Of a stretch of 64,000 bases of DNA, positions 15,728 to 23,995 are shown one piece after another; the stretch's first letter is position 1, and every line of letters begins with the position of its first letter. The DNA lies in assembly GCA_002689655.1 (NCBI GenBank), contig NZHC01000083.1:44361-108360 (forward strand). The letters run 5' to 3'. The position numbers and the translations under genes were made by a program. Origin of the DNA: Rhodopirellula sp. (lineage in GTDB: Bacteria > Planctomycetota > Planctomycetia > Pirellulales > Pirellulaceae). The notes under the pieces were generated by a model. That model was not told the origin of the DNA, made no database searches, and saw nothing but the letters and a program-made list of their open reading frames with translations.

Positions 15728-17769
15728 TGTGAACGTCTCCCGGTGACTTCAATGCCGCTTCCACGAAACCCCTCCTGCAGGTCGCTATATCGACGCTCAC
15801 TTCCTGGCATGATGGTTACTTGTAGTTGTGGTTCCCAACGCCCCCCTGGTAATGCGGGTCCCCAACGTTCAATTCTTTCCCGCACGGCGGAGGCCAGTTG
15901 CAATGTTGCTTGATTGAAATTGACCTCCCCGCCAGTAAATCCAAACACCTCGGTGCTGCCTGCTGCCCCGGATGCAAGCATCACAAAGTGGTCGGGATGA
16001 CATTCGATGCGAATTGACCGAACGATGGCGTTGCCCTGCATTCCCACCATGCGTTTTGGTATCGCCCAATTTCTTCCTTCTCGTCGTAATGGGGCTCGCT
16101 GGTTGTTCTTCACTGCAGCGGGTGGGGGCTGTTGCGAGCTCGGCCGTTGCTCGGGATGAGCCGCTTGTGTTTGCTGAGCAAATTGACCACCCGAGCTTTG
16201 GGTCCCACCTTGGCCACCTTGGCTGCCAAGCGTGAGCTGTGAATCTGTTTCACCGCTACCTTGATCTGCTAACGCTTCCCGATTTGTAGTCACGCCTTCG
16301 TTGCCATTTGAGTGTTCAGCAGAGCCGGTAGATGATTCGCTGCCTGGTTTTGAATCACGAGAGTTAGCCAAAGCAGCAAGCTTGTTTTGTTCACTACGGC
16401 TCGCCCCGGAGTTCTCCGGTTTTCCTGAACTTGTTGGCAGTGTCGCGTCCGAGTTGCCAAATCTCGTGGTTGAGCTTGCGGGAGGCAAAGAGGTGGACTC
16501 TTGCCGAAATTCGTCGCTCTGGGAAACTCGCTCCATGTCATTTGTTACTGATTGTAATTTTGCTGCCCATTGTCTGGCTTCATCTCCAGCGTCGATGTGT
16601 ACCTGCGGAACGCCAAGTGCCCGATTGGCATAGTTTGATCGAGCTTGGTACCCGGGATTGCCGTAGCCAGATGTGGTCGGATATGCATTTTGAGCACCTG
16701 CAGCGGTTGTTGGTTCGTTCTGAGACCGAAAGCCGTTTGCTCTTCCCTGGCGATCCAATGACGCGGCCGATAGAACAGGCAGGCGGCGATTGCTTTTCTG
16801 CGCATTGGTACTGGAACCTTGCGCATAACCTCTGCCGCCCATTCCGTTCTTTCCAGCATAGGAATTCAAACTTCTCTGTTGTGCAATTGCTTGGCGGATC
16901 ACCAAGTCGACTTTCTGCTTTAGAACAGGATCTGGTTGAGCGTATGCAAGTTGGATTCCAGCAGGTACAAGTTCATATCCAAACTGATCATCCCAGTCTC
17001 GCATTGCGGCACGAGCGGCAGCGTAAGATTCGATTCCATCCGGTCGAACAACCAGCAGAGGGTAGGGTGGGGCGGCGTCGTTGTATTGTCCCAACGCATG
17101 AAGTCGGATGGTGCGCAAGGCAGCATCCAGCGGGTTGGCGGACTCTCCTGCTCTCTCTAGTTCCAAGAGTGTGACCCGATTACCCTCGGGAAAAATAGTT
17201 AATCCTTTACTGGTACACTCCAGATAGATCGGCCGCCGGTCCGTACCATTGGGGCCTTTGTGTGGCACAATCACGATCCGCGGTGATTGATTTTCCGATT
17301 CCTCGCGTAGTGTTGCAAGTGCTTGCTTTTCGGAATCAACTTGTTGTTGAACTGTCGTGAGCATTTGCTGATCGATTTCCTCGGTATCCGCGGTTGCGTC
17401 ATTCAATCGAGTAATTTCCTCATTGAGTTGAGTCAGTCTCTCACGTGTCTTTGCCAGTTGCTCCTCGATGTAGGTGAGGGAATCACGGCGTTCACCCAAC
17501 TCTTCGGTTTGCTGTTCTCGAAAGGAAACCAATTCCTTCACGCGAAAAAGCTGTTCTTCTTGCAGGGAGTTAACCTCGTTGGCTGAAAGACCTTCGCTCA
17601 CTTGAGGTGTGGGCTCGGGTAGCTGCTTACGTGCTGTTTGTTCTGCTGCGTTGGTAGCGTTTTGAGCAACCAGGGCGAGTAGCAGGATTAATGTTCCAAG
17701 GGTGCAGACGAGTACCGCTAAGAAAGGGAACAGAGATGGTGACAGCCCTTTGCGATCTCTCCGACTCAT
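15724..17769 (-). CDS. Large TolR/MotB-like inner-membrane protein
   Basis: 681 residues. The N-terminus has a single span (residues 11-37: LFPFLAVLVCTLGTLILLLAL) preceded by Arg/Lys, which sets the bulk in the periplasm. Residues about 60-150 form a Glu/Gln/Leu-rich coiled coil. A globular part follows (IVIVPHKGPNGTDRRPIYL, then YPLLVVRPDGIESYAAARAA), then a long low-complexity stretch of Ser, Gly, Gln, Asn and Thr (about 325-565), and a C-terminal domain from 570 (GRNWAIPKRMVGMQGNAIVR). It is encoded between the TolQ/MotA-like channel and a smaller TolR-like partner, with ATGA overlaps on both sides. I infer that it and the smaller protein form the plug/stator side of a proton channel. No peptidoglycan-binding motif was recognised. 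Confidence 0.75.
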   Translation of the reverse strand: MSRRDRKGLSPSLFPFLAVLVCTLGTLILLLALVAQNATNAAEQTARKQLPEPTPQVSEGLSANEVNSLQEEQLFRVKELVSFREQQTEELGERRDSLTYIEEQLAKTRERLTQLNEEITRLNDATADTEEIDQQMLTTVQQQVDSEKQALATLREESENQSPRIVIVPHKGPNGTDRRPIYLECTSKGLTIFPEGNRVTLLELERAGESANPLDAALRTIRLHALGQYNDAAPPYPLLVVRPDGIESYAAARAAMRDWDDQFGYELVPAGIQLAYAQPDPVLKQKVDLVIRQAIAQQRSLNSYAGKNGMGGRGYAQGSSTNAQKSNRRLPVLSAASLDRQGRANGFRSQNEPTTAAGAQNAYPTTSGYGNPGYQARSNYANRALGVPQVHIDAGDEARQWAAKLQSVTNDMERVSQSDEFRQESTSLPPASSTTRFGNSDATLPTSSGKPENSGASRSEQNKLAALANSRDSKPGSESSTGSAEHSNGNEGVTTNREALADQGSGETDSQLTLGSQGGQGGTQSSGGQFAQQTQAAHPEQRPSSQQPPPAAVKNNQRAPLRREGRNWAIPKRMVGMQGNAIVRSIRIECHPDHFVMLASGAAGSTEVFGFTGGEVNFNQATLQLASAVRERIERWGPALPGGRWEPQLQVTIMPGSERRYSDLQEGFRGSGIEVTGRRSQ

Positions 17770-19379
17770 GCTGCCTGCCTTGACGAAGAATGATCCGTCG
17801 AATGACTGGGATTTGATATTCGACTAGACAGAACGTCTACGGCGCGAGCCAAGATTCGCATTGCATCTGCCATTCCATCTCCCCCCGCGGCTGCGACGCT
17901 TCGATCAACTGATGCGTTGGTAGCAACAAGCCTTTGCAGATTCGAGTCAAGAGATTTTTGCAGCGTTGTGACAGCGGCAGCATTGCCCTGAGTTTCCGCA
18001 AGGTTTTCATACTGTTGGGAAAGAGCGTTCAGGACTGTCCTTAACTGGTCAGCGTGCTGTGCCAGTAAACCAGCTTGGTGCTGGCATTGCTCATCAAAAT
18101 GAACCGATGATTGTTCGGCCACGGTGTTGATTGCGTTTGCGTGCTCAGTAAGGGCTGGTGATAAGCGTGTCTCGATATCGATTAACAATTGTTGAGACAT
18201 TTGTTCGTGTGTTCGTGTGGATGCTTGATGACTTGTCGTCATAAGGTCATGCCAACGATTGCACTCACCAATGATCTGGGCGCCAACATGTTCTGATGCT
18301 CCAGCGATACTTGCCGCGTGTTTGTCTAACGCGGGTAGGAGCGTTCGTTCGAGTGCTTCACTGATTTTGTTGGCACTATCCTCTTGCACTTTTTGCCAGT
18401 GTTCCTGAGCTTCCTCGATGGTTTTCGCCCAAAGACGTGTCTGATTGTCCAGCGATTCGGCAACCGCAGCCTGCACACCCTGACATAAGTCAGCGATTAA
18501 CGCAGTCTGATTGTCGGACGTTTCATCATTGGGCAGGCTGGCAGAGACGAGATGTCCAACGCGGGCATCAATATCTGCTAACAACTGCTGCTCGCCACGC
18601 TCGATCGGAAACTGCACAAAGATCGCGACCACAGAAAGCACAAGTCCCAAGGCCGTCGTGTCAAATGCGACGTAAAGACCGCTCTTCAGATTCTCGACTG
18701 CCGCGCTGCCGTTGGCAAAGTCGAGCCCACCCAATGTTTGCGTAATGCCGATTACCGTTCCGAGGAATCCAAGCATGGGAATCGCCCAAATGATGATTCT
18801 CACAAGACCCAGCGAGTCGTGGGCAACATCGGCATCACGTCCGGACAGCTCTCTGAGATCGTCAGCCAGATGTTTTGTTGTTCCACGCTGAGATTGACGT
18901 GTCAGTAATTCTTCCAGTCTTGAAACGAGCCGGTTTTTCCGCGTTTGGGACGGCAGTCGACGAAGCTCTTGTAGCCATCGTTTAGAAACGAAGCCAGCGT
19001 CGTTATCGGTCAGCCAGCGATCGGCTGGCGAGTCTTCCGCCGTCGGTGGCAGTAGATCTTCGTCTCGGATTGCGTTCAATTGTTTGACCTGCGTTAGCAC
19101 GTCAAGCCACTTCGTGAACAGAACGGCTACCGCGAACCAAAACAGAATGGTCGCAGCAATCGCGATGGGATGCCCCAGAAAGTATCGTTGTAATGGCTGC
19201 CAGGACATGGCGTAGACCAAGCTGTAGAAGCCTGCGTTCAGGGCCGTACCCGCAAGAGCTGCCAAGGCCGCATTCCCAGAGGTTTGGGACTGGGGAGGTC
19301 CCGTGGATTCCTCGCCAACGGATTTTTCTGATGGCCTGAAGTTGGGCTCAAAACCTTTGCTTTTTACATCAATTCCCAC
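17766..19379 (-). CDS. MotA/TolQ/ExbB-family proton channel protein
   Basis: 537 residues from a GTG at 19379, chosen because AGAGG lies six bases before it; a TTG two codons further up is also possible. The N-terminal half has membrane segments at about residues 40-60, 70-95, 200-222 (IIIWAIPMLGFLGTVIGITQT) and 240-262, and the GFLGTVIGIT signature is typical of TolQ/ExbB. The C-terminal 250 residues are a long helical, Gln/Ala/His-rich region (SLDNQTRLWAKTIEEAQEHW and similar), much longer than in TolQ and probably a coiled coil. It is the first gene of a three-gene operon with two TolR-like proteins. Conversion of the proton gradient into work across the envelope is the family role; the specific task is unknown. 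Confidence 0.88.
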   Translation of the reverse strand: MGIDVKSKGFEPNFRPSEKSVGEESTGPPQSQTSGNAALAALAGTALNAGFYSLVYAMSWQPLQRYFLGHPIAIAATILFWFAVAVLFTKWLDVLTQVKQLNAIRDEDLLPPTAEDSPADRWLTDNDAGFVSKRWLQELRRLPSQTRKNRLVSRLEELLTRQSQRGTTKHLADDLRELSGRDADVAHDSLGLVRIIIWAIPMLGFLGTVIGITQTLGGLDFANGSAAVENLKSGLYVAFDTTALGLVLSVVAIFVQFPIERGEQQLLADIDARVGHLVSASLPNDETSDNQTALIADLCQGVQAAVAESLDNQTRLWAKTIEEAQEHWQKVQEDSANKISEALERTLLPALDKHAASIAGASEHVGAQIIGECNRWHDLMTTSHQASTRTHEQMSQQLLIDIETRLSPALTEHANAINTVAEQSSVHFDEQCQHQAGLLAQHADQLRTVLNALSQQYENLAETQGNAAAVTTLQKSLDSNLQRLVATNASVDRSVAAAGGDGMADAMRILARAVDVLSSRISNPSHSTDHSSSRQAA

Positions 19380-19772
19380 GGTCAACCTCTATCGGGAGTT
19401 TCATTGCGGGGCGAGTCCGCAAGCGGCCAATCAGATGGGCCAAGTTGCTAAAGGTGGCCCACCACCGATGGCGACACCTTCGGCGGGAGGGCAACGCCCC
19501 CACATAATCGAATCGACCGCTAGGAACCCGAAACTTTATCCCATCGTCAGAAATTACCAGCTGACCTTTGGGTGGCTGGAATTGAGAGTTGGATGCAAGT
19601 AAGGCTCTCCGTTGGGGCCATATCCAATATTGTTGGGGCTGCTGAGTTCATATTGCGGCGAATTCGAGCATCTTCGTACCATTGGGCAGATTTTGATTTC
19701 GGGCCAACGCAGTAGTTTTCGGTACGCAAAACCACCTGCAATTGCCCGTGTTCTGCAGGAATTGGAGCATTT
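19380..19772. other. Divergent intergenic region
   Basis: Lies between the TolQ-type operon (minus) and a small exported-protein gene (plus), so it should hold two promoters. No repeat, hairpin with a T-run or recognisable gene was found in it. Confidence 0.5.
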
Positions 19773-20201
19773 GTGATGATGAACGCCGAAATGGTCGAAA
19801 CTACCCATGTCGCGACTAGTGATGCGGGGAACCGGATAATCCGCACCGGATTGGTGCTTTTGATGGTAATTGGCATCGCGACGGTGGCGGTGAGCCAAAA
19901 CCCGACGCCTCAGATTGATGAACTACCGATAAATTCCGAAATTTCCCACCTGGGGCTCGCCGAAACGGTGGCAAGGGTGGGTGCCTCGGGCGACATGATC
20001 GGATTTTCCCATTCTGACAGTTCGGGAACTCAGATAATTACGCTAGTTCATACCGGCAAAGCTTGGATGGCCGTGTATCATATTGACAGGTCGGGGAAGG
20101 TCCGACTTGTCAGCAGTCGTCCAATCGACGCTGATTTTTCATTGCAACTCAACGCTACATCCCCACTGCCTGACGAGATTCGTGAGATCAATCGACGGTG
20201 A
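19773..20201 (+). CDS. Unknown exported or membrane-anchored small protein
   Basis: 142 residues. A hydrophobic segment at 24-41 (RTGLVLLMVIGIATVAVS) after a polar N-terminus acts as a signal peptide or anchor. The remaining 100 residues include ISHLGLAETVARVGASGD, IITLVHTGKAWMAVYHIDRSGKVRLVSSRPID and DEIREINRR. The run from TLVHTGKAWMAVYHID has the feel of a small beta domain. I do not recognise a named family. It is followed by the membrane-anchored HTH protein gene after 124 bases in the same direction. The start at ATG 19773 could also be the adjacent downstream ATG codons (the protein begins MMMN); the signal segment is the same in each case. Confidence 0.7.
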   Translation: MMMNAEMVETTHVATSDAGNRIIRTGLVLLMVIGIATVAVSQNPTPQIDELPINSEISHLGLAETVARVGASGDMIGFSHSDSSGTQIITLVHTGKAWMAVYHIDRSGKVRLVSSRPIDADFSLQLNATSPLPDEIREINRR

Positions 20202-20325
20202 TGGTAGTTGGTGTTGGGCCGCAACGGATGAACCATAAAGTACGTTCAAAACGTTTGTTTTTCCGTGTCCACAACTACTAATCGACGATCCCGGGTAACC
20301 GGGGTCTATCGGAGCCGAAGATCGA

Positions 20326-21921
20326 ATGGCTAACTACCTGTCGTTAGAAGAAGCTGCCCAAAAACTCGGAGTCACCGCTGATCAGCTAGTTGATTTGCGT
20401 AGCCAAGGTAAGGTGCGTGGTTTTCGTGATGGAGCGAGTTGGAAATTCGCCGAAAATGATCTCGGACGTCTCGCCGACGAGATCGCCGCCGGCGATCTGC
20501 TTGATGGTGAGGGGAGTGATCTAGGTATTGGAGGCGATCCTGTTGCCTCAGGTCCGGGCAGCGATGTTAACCTCGTGGCTTCCCGGGGAGACGATGCAGA
20601 TGTTCAGGTCGTGTCCGGTGAGAGCGATCTGGAGATGTCCGAAGATTTGCTCGAGATTGATTCGGCTGAGTTGCAGCTCAATGACCCTGCGATCATGCAC
20701 GATTCTGCAAAGCTTGATTTGGCCATTGAGCCTAATGCTGGAAGTACCGGGCCGGTCACCGACGAGGAATTGAAAGAAATTTCCGAGTCACACCCTGATG
20801 TACTTGCTCAAGAGGTTAGTGCTGGTGACGGGAGCGGCAGCATGTTGGAGCTGGAAAGTGAATTGAGCTTACAAGCCGGCAGTGACCTCAGTTTTGCTTC
20901 GGGTGGGCCCGATGAAGATAGCGGGGAAGAACTTATCGGTGTTGATGAAGATAGTGCGATGGATGTTCTCGGGAGCGACATTGACCCTGCTGGATCGCAA
21001 GCCGGTTCAGCTGGAGTGAGCAGCCTGGAACTTATGAGCGATCTAGATGAACCAGCAGATATGACGGGGTCGCGGGGTGCAGATGTTCTGAGCGAGCTGG
21101 ACCTACTGGGAGCAGAAAAGTCTGGCAGTGGTGTTATCTCCGGAGATAGCGGAAGTCTGCTTGGTTCCGGATTAGATAGTGGGATTGGGTCAGGTTTGGG
21201 ATCCAGTCTGGGCGACGTCTTGGCGGATGATGAACTCGTAATTGCTGATGATGACGATGATTTGGTCATCAGCGGCGCTGGGAGCGATATCTCTGTCGCT
21301 GGCGACAGCGGTATTAACTTGATGAGTCCGTCTGACAGTGGTCTATCGCTTGAGAGCGAGCCATTAGATCTCGCTGGAAGTAGTATTTCAGCTCTTGATC
21401 TGGGGCAGGAAATATCGGAGGGCGGCAGTAGTGGTGGTGGAAGCGGATCGATGGTCGACTTTCAGGCCGATGAAGAATTCCAGCTTTCACCCTCCGGTAT
21501 CAGCTTGGAACCTGACTTCGAAAGTGGCTCGCAAGTGATCGAAGTTGAGGAATCAGAGGCGATCGGTGAGCCCATCGAATTCGCCGAGGCCGGTGTGGAT
21601 GAAGCTGGTGACATGTTTGGTGCTGAACCCGAGGCTGTGGAAGTCTTGGGCATGGACGAGGGAGAAGATGGAATCTCCGTCGACGAAGCGGCGGCTGTTT
21701 CTGCGATTGGTGGTGCTGTCGGTGGTTACAATGCTTTCGAAGTGCCGTTCACGCTGATGCAGTGCATCACCCTGTGTATGGTGCTGGCGGTGCTCAGTGT
21801 CGGTGGCATGTTGGTCACTGACTTGATGCAAAACATGTGGAGCTACAGCGAAACTGCCGCGCCAATCAGTTCCCTCACAGATTCACTGACCGGGTGGCTG
21901 GACAGCAAGCCAGGCTCATAA
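20326..21921 (+). CDS. Membrane-anchored protein with excisionase-type HTH and long acidic linker
   Basis: 531 residues with three parts. Residues 1-53 are a MerR/excisionase-type winged helix domain (MANYLSLEEAAQKLGV, then RSQGKVRGFRDGASWKF), the form used to bind DNA or, in some proteins, to recognise protein partners. Residues about 55-470 are a low-complexity stretch dominated by Asp, Ser, Gly, Glu and Leu with repeated GSD, DSG, LGS and LELxSDL units, strongly acidic and almost certainly unfolded. A single membrane span lies at about 475-497 (FTLMQCITLCMVLAVLSVGG) with a short tail. The HTH end should be cytoplasmic, so the protein could tether DNA or a partner to the membrane. The family is known in planctomycetes as uncharacterised; the role is not known to me. 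Confidence 0.8.
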   Translation: MANYLSLEEAAQKLGVTADQLVDLRSQGKVRGFRDGASWKFAENDLGRLADEIAAGDLLDGEGSDLGIGGDPVASGPGSDVNLVASRGDDADVQVVSGESDLEMSEDLLEIDSAELQLNDPAIMHDSAKLDLAIEPNAGSTGPVTDEELKEISESHPDVLAQEVSAGDGSGSMLELESELSLQAGSDLSFASGGPDEDSGEELIGVDEDSAMDVLGSDIDPAGSQAGSAGVSSLELMSDLDEPADMTGSRGADVLSELDLLGAEKSGSGVISGDSGSLLGSGLDSGIGSGLGSSLGDVLADDELVIADDDDDLVISGAGSDISVAGDSGINLMSPSDSGLSLESEPLDLAGSSISALDLGQEISEGGSSGGGSGSMVDFQADEEFQLSPSGISLEPDFESGSQVIEVEESEAIGEPIEFAEAGVDEAGDMFGAEPEAVEVLGMDEGEDGISVDEAAAVSAIGGAVGGYNAFEVPFTLMQCITLCMVLAVLSVGGMLVTDLMQNMWSYSETAAPISSLTDSLTGWLDSKPGS

Positions 21922-22294
21922 CACAGTGTCAGACGCGAATAACGCAAGATTTCAGCCACTCCAGTGAGCAGGGAAATTCTGCGCGACAGTAGTCATATAA
22001 TCGCTATGTAGCGATTATTTCTGCTTTGCGGCTTTCCACTTAAATGTTGGGTACGAACCTTAATGTCTCGTCCTTTATATTAGTGAAGTGTCGTTTATAG
22101 TTAGGGTTTAATTGATAACCCAGCCCGTTTGGCGATCGATTTCCTCAGTCGAGTCTCTCGCCAGAGTCGGGGCACCGAGTGGCTCTAGAAGTGCTCTTCT
22201 GTAGTTCTTCAGTTAGGCGGTGATGGGGCTCTCTGACGTGGTCAGGGGACAGGTCAGGTTTGGCCGGTTTTGATCGTGTACTAGTTAGGTAGAA
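21922..22294. other. Intergenic region with a palindrome
   Basis: Between the HTH-membrane gene and the lipoprotein gene. It contains the palindrome at 21997-22018 (own entry) and T-rich sequence after it. The lipoprotein promoter must lie in the last 250 bases. No coding frame resembles a gene. Confidence 0.5.
21997..22018. promoter_or_regulatory. 10-bp perfect palindrome (terminator or operator)
   Basis: ataatcgcta (21997-22006) and tagcgattat (22009-22018) are exact reverse complements separated by two bases. It lies 76 bases past the stop of the HTH-membrane gene. A two-base loop is too tight for an ordinary hairpin, although the stem could open to a larger loop. Ts follow, but the run is broken (ttctgctttgc). 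A dimeric-regulator site is equally possible. Confidence 0.5.
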
Positions 22295-23962
22295 ATGTTG
22301 GGTCCAACCATTATCTTCCAGAATCAGCTACCGCGGCTATCTGCGCTGTGTCTCCGATACTTGTCCTTAAGAGGCTGGAGCCTGATGCTCTTGGCATGCT
22401 GCATAGCCAGCTTTATCGGTTGTGACCGGCTTGATCCGGTCTCGACTTACATCGTTCCAACGCAGGTTCCCGCAAAGTTGGTTCCGGGGCAGGATCGTAT
22501 GTTGGCAGCGATGTTGCCAAAGGGAAATGAAATTTGGTTTTTCAAAGTCACCGGCCCCGAAGGAGCTATTGACTCAATTCGACCTGAGTTCCGGAGCTTT
22601 GTGGAGAAGATTGAGTTTGAAGATGGTACTCCAAAACTCAACGAGTTACCGGCTGGGTGGCGGCGAGGGGGAGAAAAACCTTTCCGCTATGCAACGCTGG
22701 ACGTAGAAACTCCCGACAAACAACTTGGGATTAGCGTTTCGTCTCTGCCACTTCGAGAGAATTCTTGGGACGAACAGGTGCAAGACAATGTAAACCGCTG
22801 GCGTGGGCAGTTGGGTTTACCCAAGTCCGACAAAAAATGGGCCGATGCGGAAGCTCTCTCCGTCCAAGCCGCAGACCCGAATGCAGTTTGGGTAGACATT
22901 GTGGGTAAAACGGGAGCAGCTAATTCTATGTCGCCTCCCTTCGCCAAACGCACCCCGCCACCAGGTTCATTGGGAACACGGTCGTCGCAGTCTGCTAACC
23001 CTTCAGCCACATCTGTTTCTGATGAGCGGTTGTTGGCTGCGATGGTTCCATTGGGATCTGATATCTGGTTTTTCAAGGTCAAAGGTGCAAAGGAATCAGT
23101 GGCTTTATTGACGAAGACTTTGCGTGTTTTTGTCGAGGGCATTCAGTTCGAGCAGGGTGCGCCCAACCTGAATAATCTCCCTCAAAGTTGGACTCGCGGT
23201 GCAGGAGGACCGTTTCGTTATGCAACCTTGAATGTCGCAACATCAGCCGGGAAATTGGATGTCAGCATCTCCAAGCTTGTTCGGCAGGAGGATAAGTCAT
23301 GGGCCGAACAAGTCGTTATGAATGTGAACCGTTGGCGAGGACAAATGGGTTTGCCACCCTCAACGGAGAAATGGGCAGGCGGACAGCCACTTGACGTGGC
23401 GACCGCAGATGAAGGGTCAGTATGGGTCGATTTGTCGGGCGAACTTGGCAACCGTTCTGCGACAATGCCGGTTGCTGTCCCACCGAGAGTTGGTCAGGCC
23501 AAAAACGGCACGGAGCCCAGCAAAAAAAACAACACCGTTACCTATGACCGTCCGGAAGGATGGCGAGATGGTCGCCTCAGTACTATGAGGCTGGCCGCTT
23601 TTAAGGTTGGCCCGGAAGATAATTCAGCTGAGATTACCGTCATTACTGCAGGGGGTGATATTCGTGGAAATGTTGCCAGATGGCTGGGGCAGATCAGAAA
23701 AGACGCTGTCGTGGATGAGGTAGTTGACCAAGCGTTGGAAAACGCAACTGGGGTAACCGTTGCCGGCAAGCCGGGAAAACGGTTTATCCTGCTGGGTGAC
23801 GAGGATATGGCTCCCAGAATGGCCATCGACGCCACCATTGTACCTCTCGGACCTGAGGGGGCGGCTAGTTTGTTCGTTAAGATGTTCGGCCCTGCCGACA
23901 CAGTAGAGAATCAGGCTGAGGACATCGCTTTGTTCTTGAAAACTCTGAAATTGAATTTGTAA
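22295..23962 (+). CDS. Probable lipoprotein made of repeated, partly permuted modules
   Basis: 555 residues. After a hydrophobic stretch ending LACCIASFIGCDRL comes a lipobox-like Cys at about 43, so it is probably a lipoprotein; the ATG at 22295 is preceded by TTAGGTAGAA, which supports this start. Two kinds of module recur. Module A (for example LAAMLPKGNEIWFFKVTGP) occurs near residues 69, 247 and 505. Module B (for example FRYATLDVETPDKQ..., ending NRWRGQLGLP) occurs near 130, 305 and 410. The first two pairs run A-B; the last runs B-A. I know no enzyme motif in it. The gene ends 33 bases before the fused ResB-CcsA gene on the same strand, so a link with cytochrome c maturation or envelope sensing is a fair guess only. 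Confidence 0.8.
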   Translation: MLGPTIIFQNQLPRLSALCLRYLSLRGWSLMLLACCIASFIGCDRLDPVSTYIVPTQVPAKLVPGQDRMLAAMLPKGNEIWFFKVTGPEGAIDSIRPEFRSFVEKIEFEDGTPKLNELPAGWRRGGEKPFRYATLDVETPDKQLGISVSSLPLRENSWDEQVQDNVNRWRGQLGLPKSDKKWADAEALSVQAADPNAVWVDIVGKTGAANSMSPPFAKRTPPPGSLGTRSSQSANPSATSVSDERLLAAMVPLGSDIWFFKVKGAKESVALLTKTLRVFVEGIQFEQGAPNLNNLPQSWTRGAGGPFRYATLNVATSAGKLDVSISKLVRQEDKSWAEQVVMNVNRWRGQMGLPPSTEKWAGGQPLDVATADEGSVWVDLSGELGNRSATMPVAVPPRVGQAKNGTEPSKKNNTVTYDRPEGWRDGRLSTMRLAAFKVGPEDNSAEITVITAGGDIRGNVARWLGQIRKDAVVDEVVDQALENATGVTVAGKPGKRFILLGDEDMAPRMAIDATIVPLGPEGAASLFVKMFGPADTVENQAEDIALFLKTLKLNL

Positions 23963-23995
23963 ATAATTCGCCCGCACTCGAAACGTGATGAAACC

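Noticed and set aside
16431-17174. 247-codon open frame on the plus strand opposite the large TolR-like gene
   Set aside because: Antisense to a well-supported gene, no family resemblance, odd composition; a reading-frame shadow.
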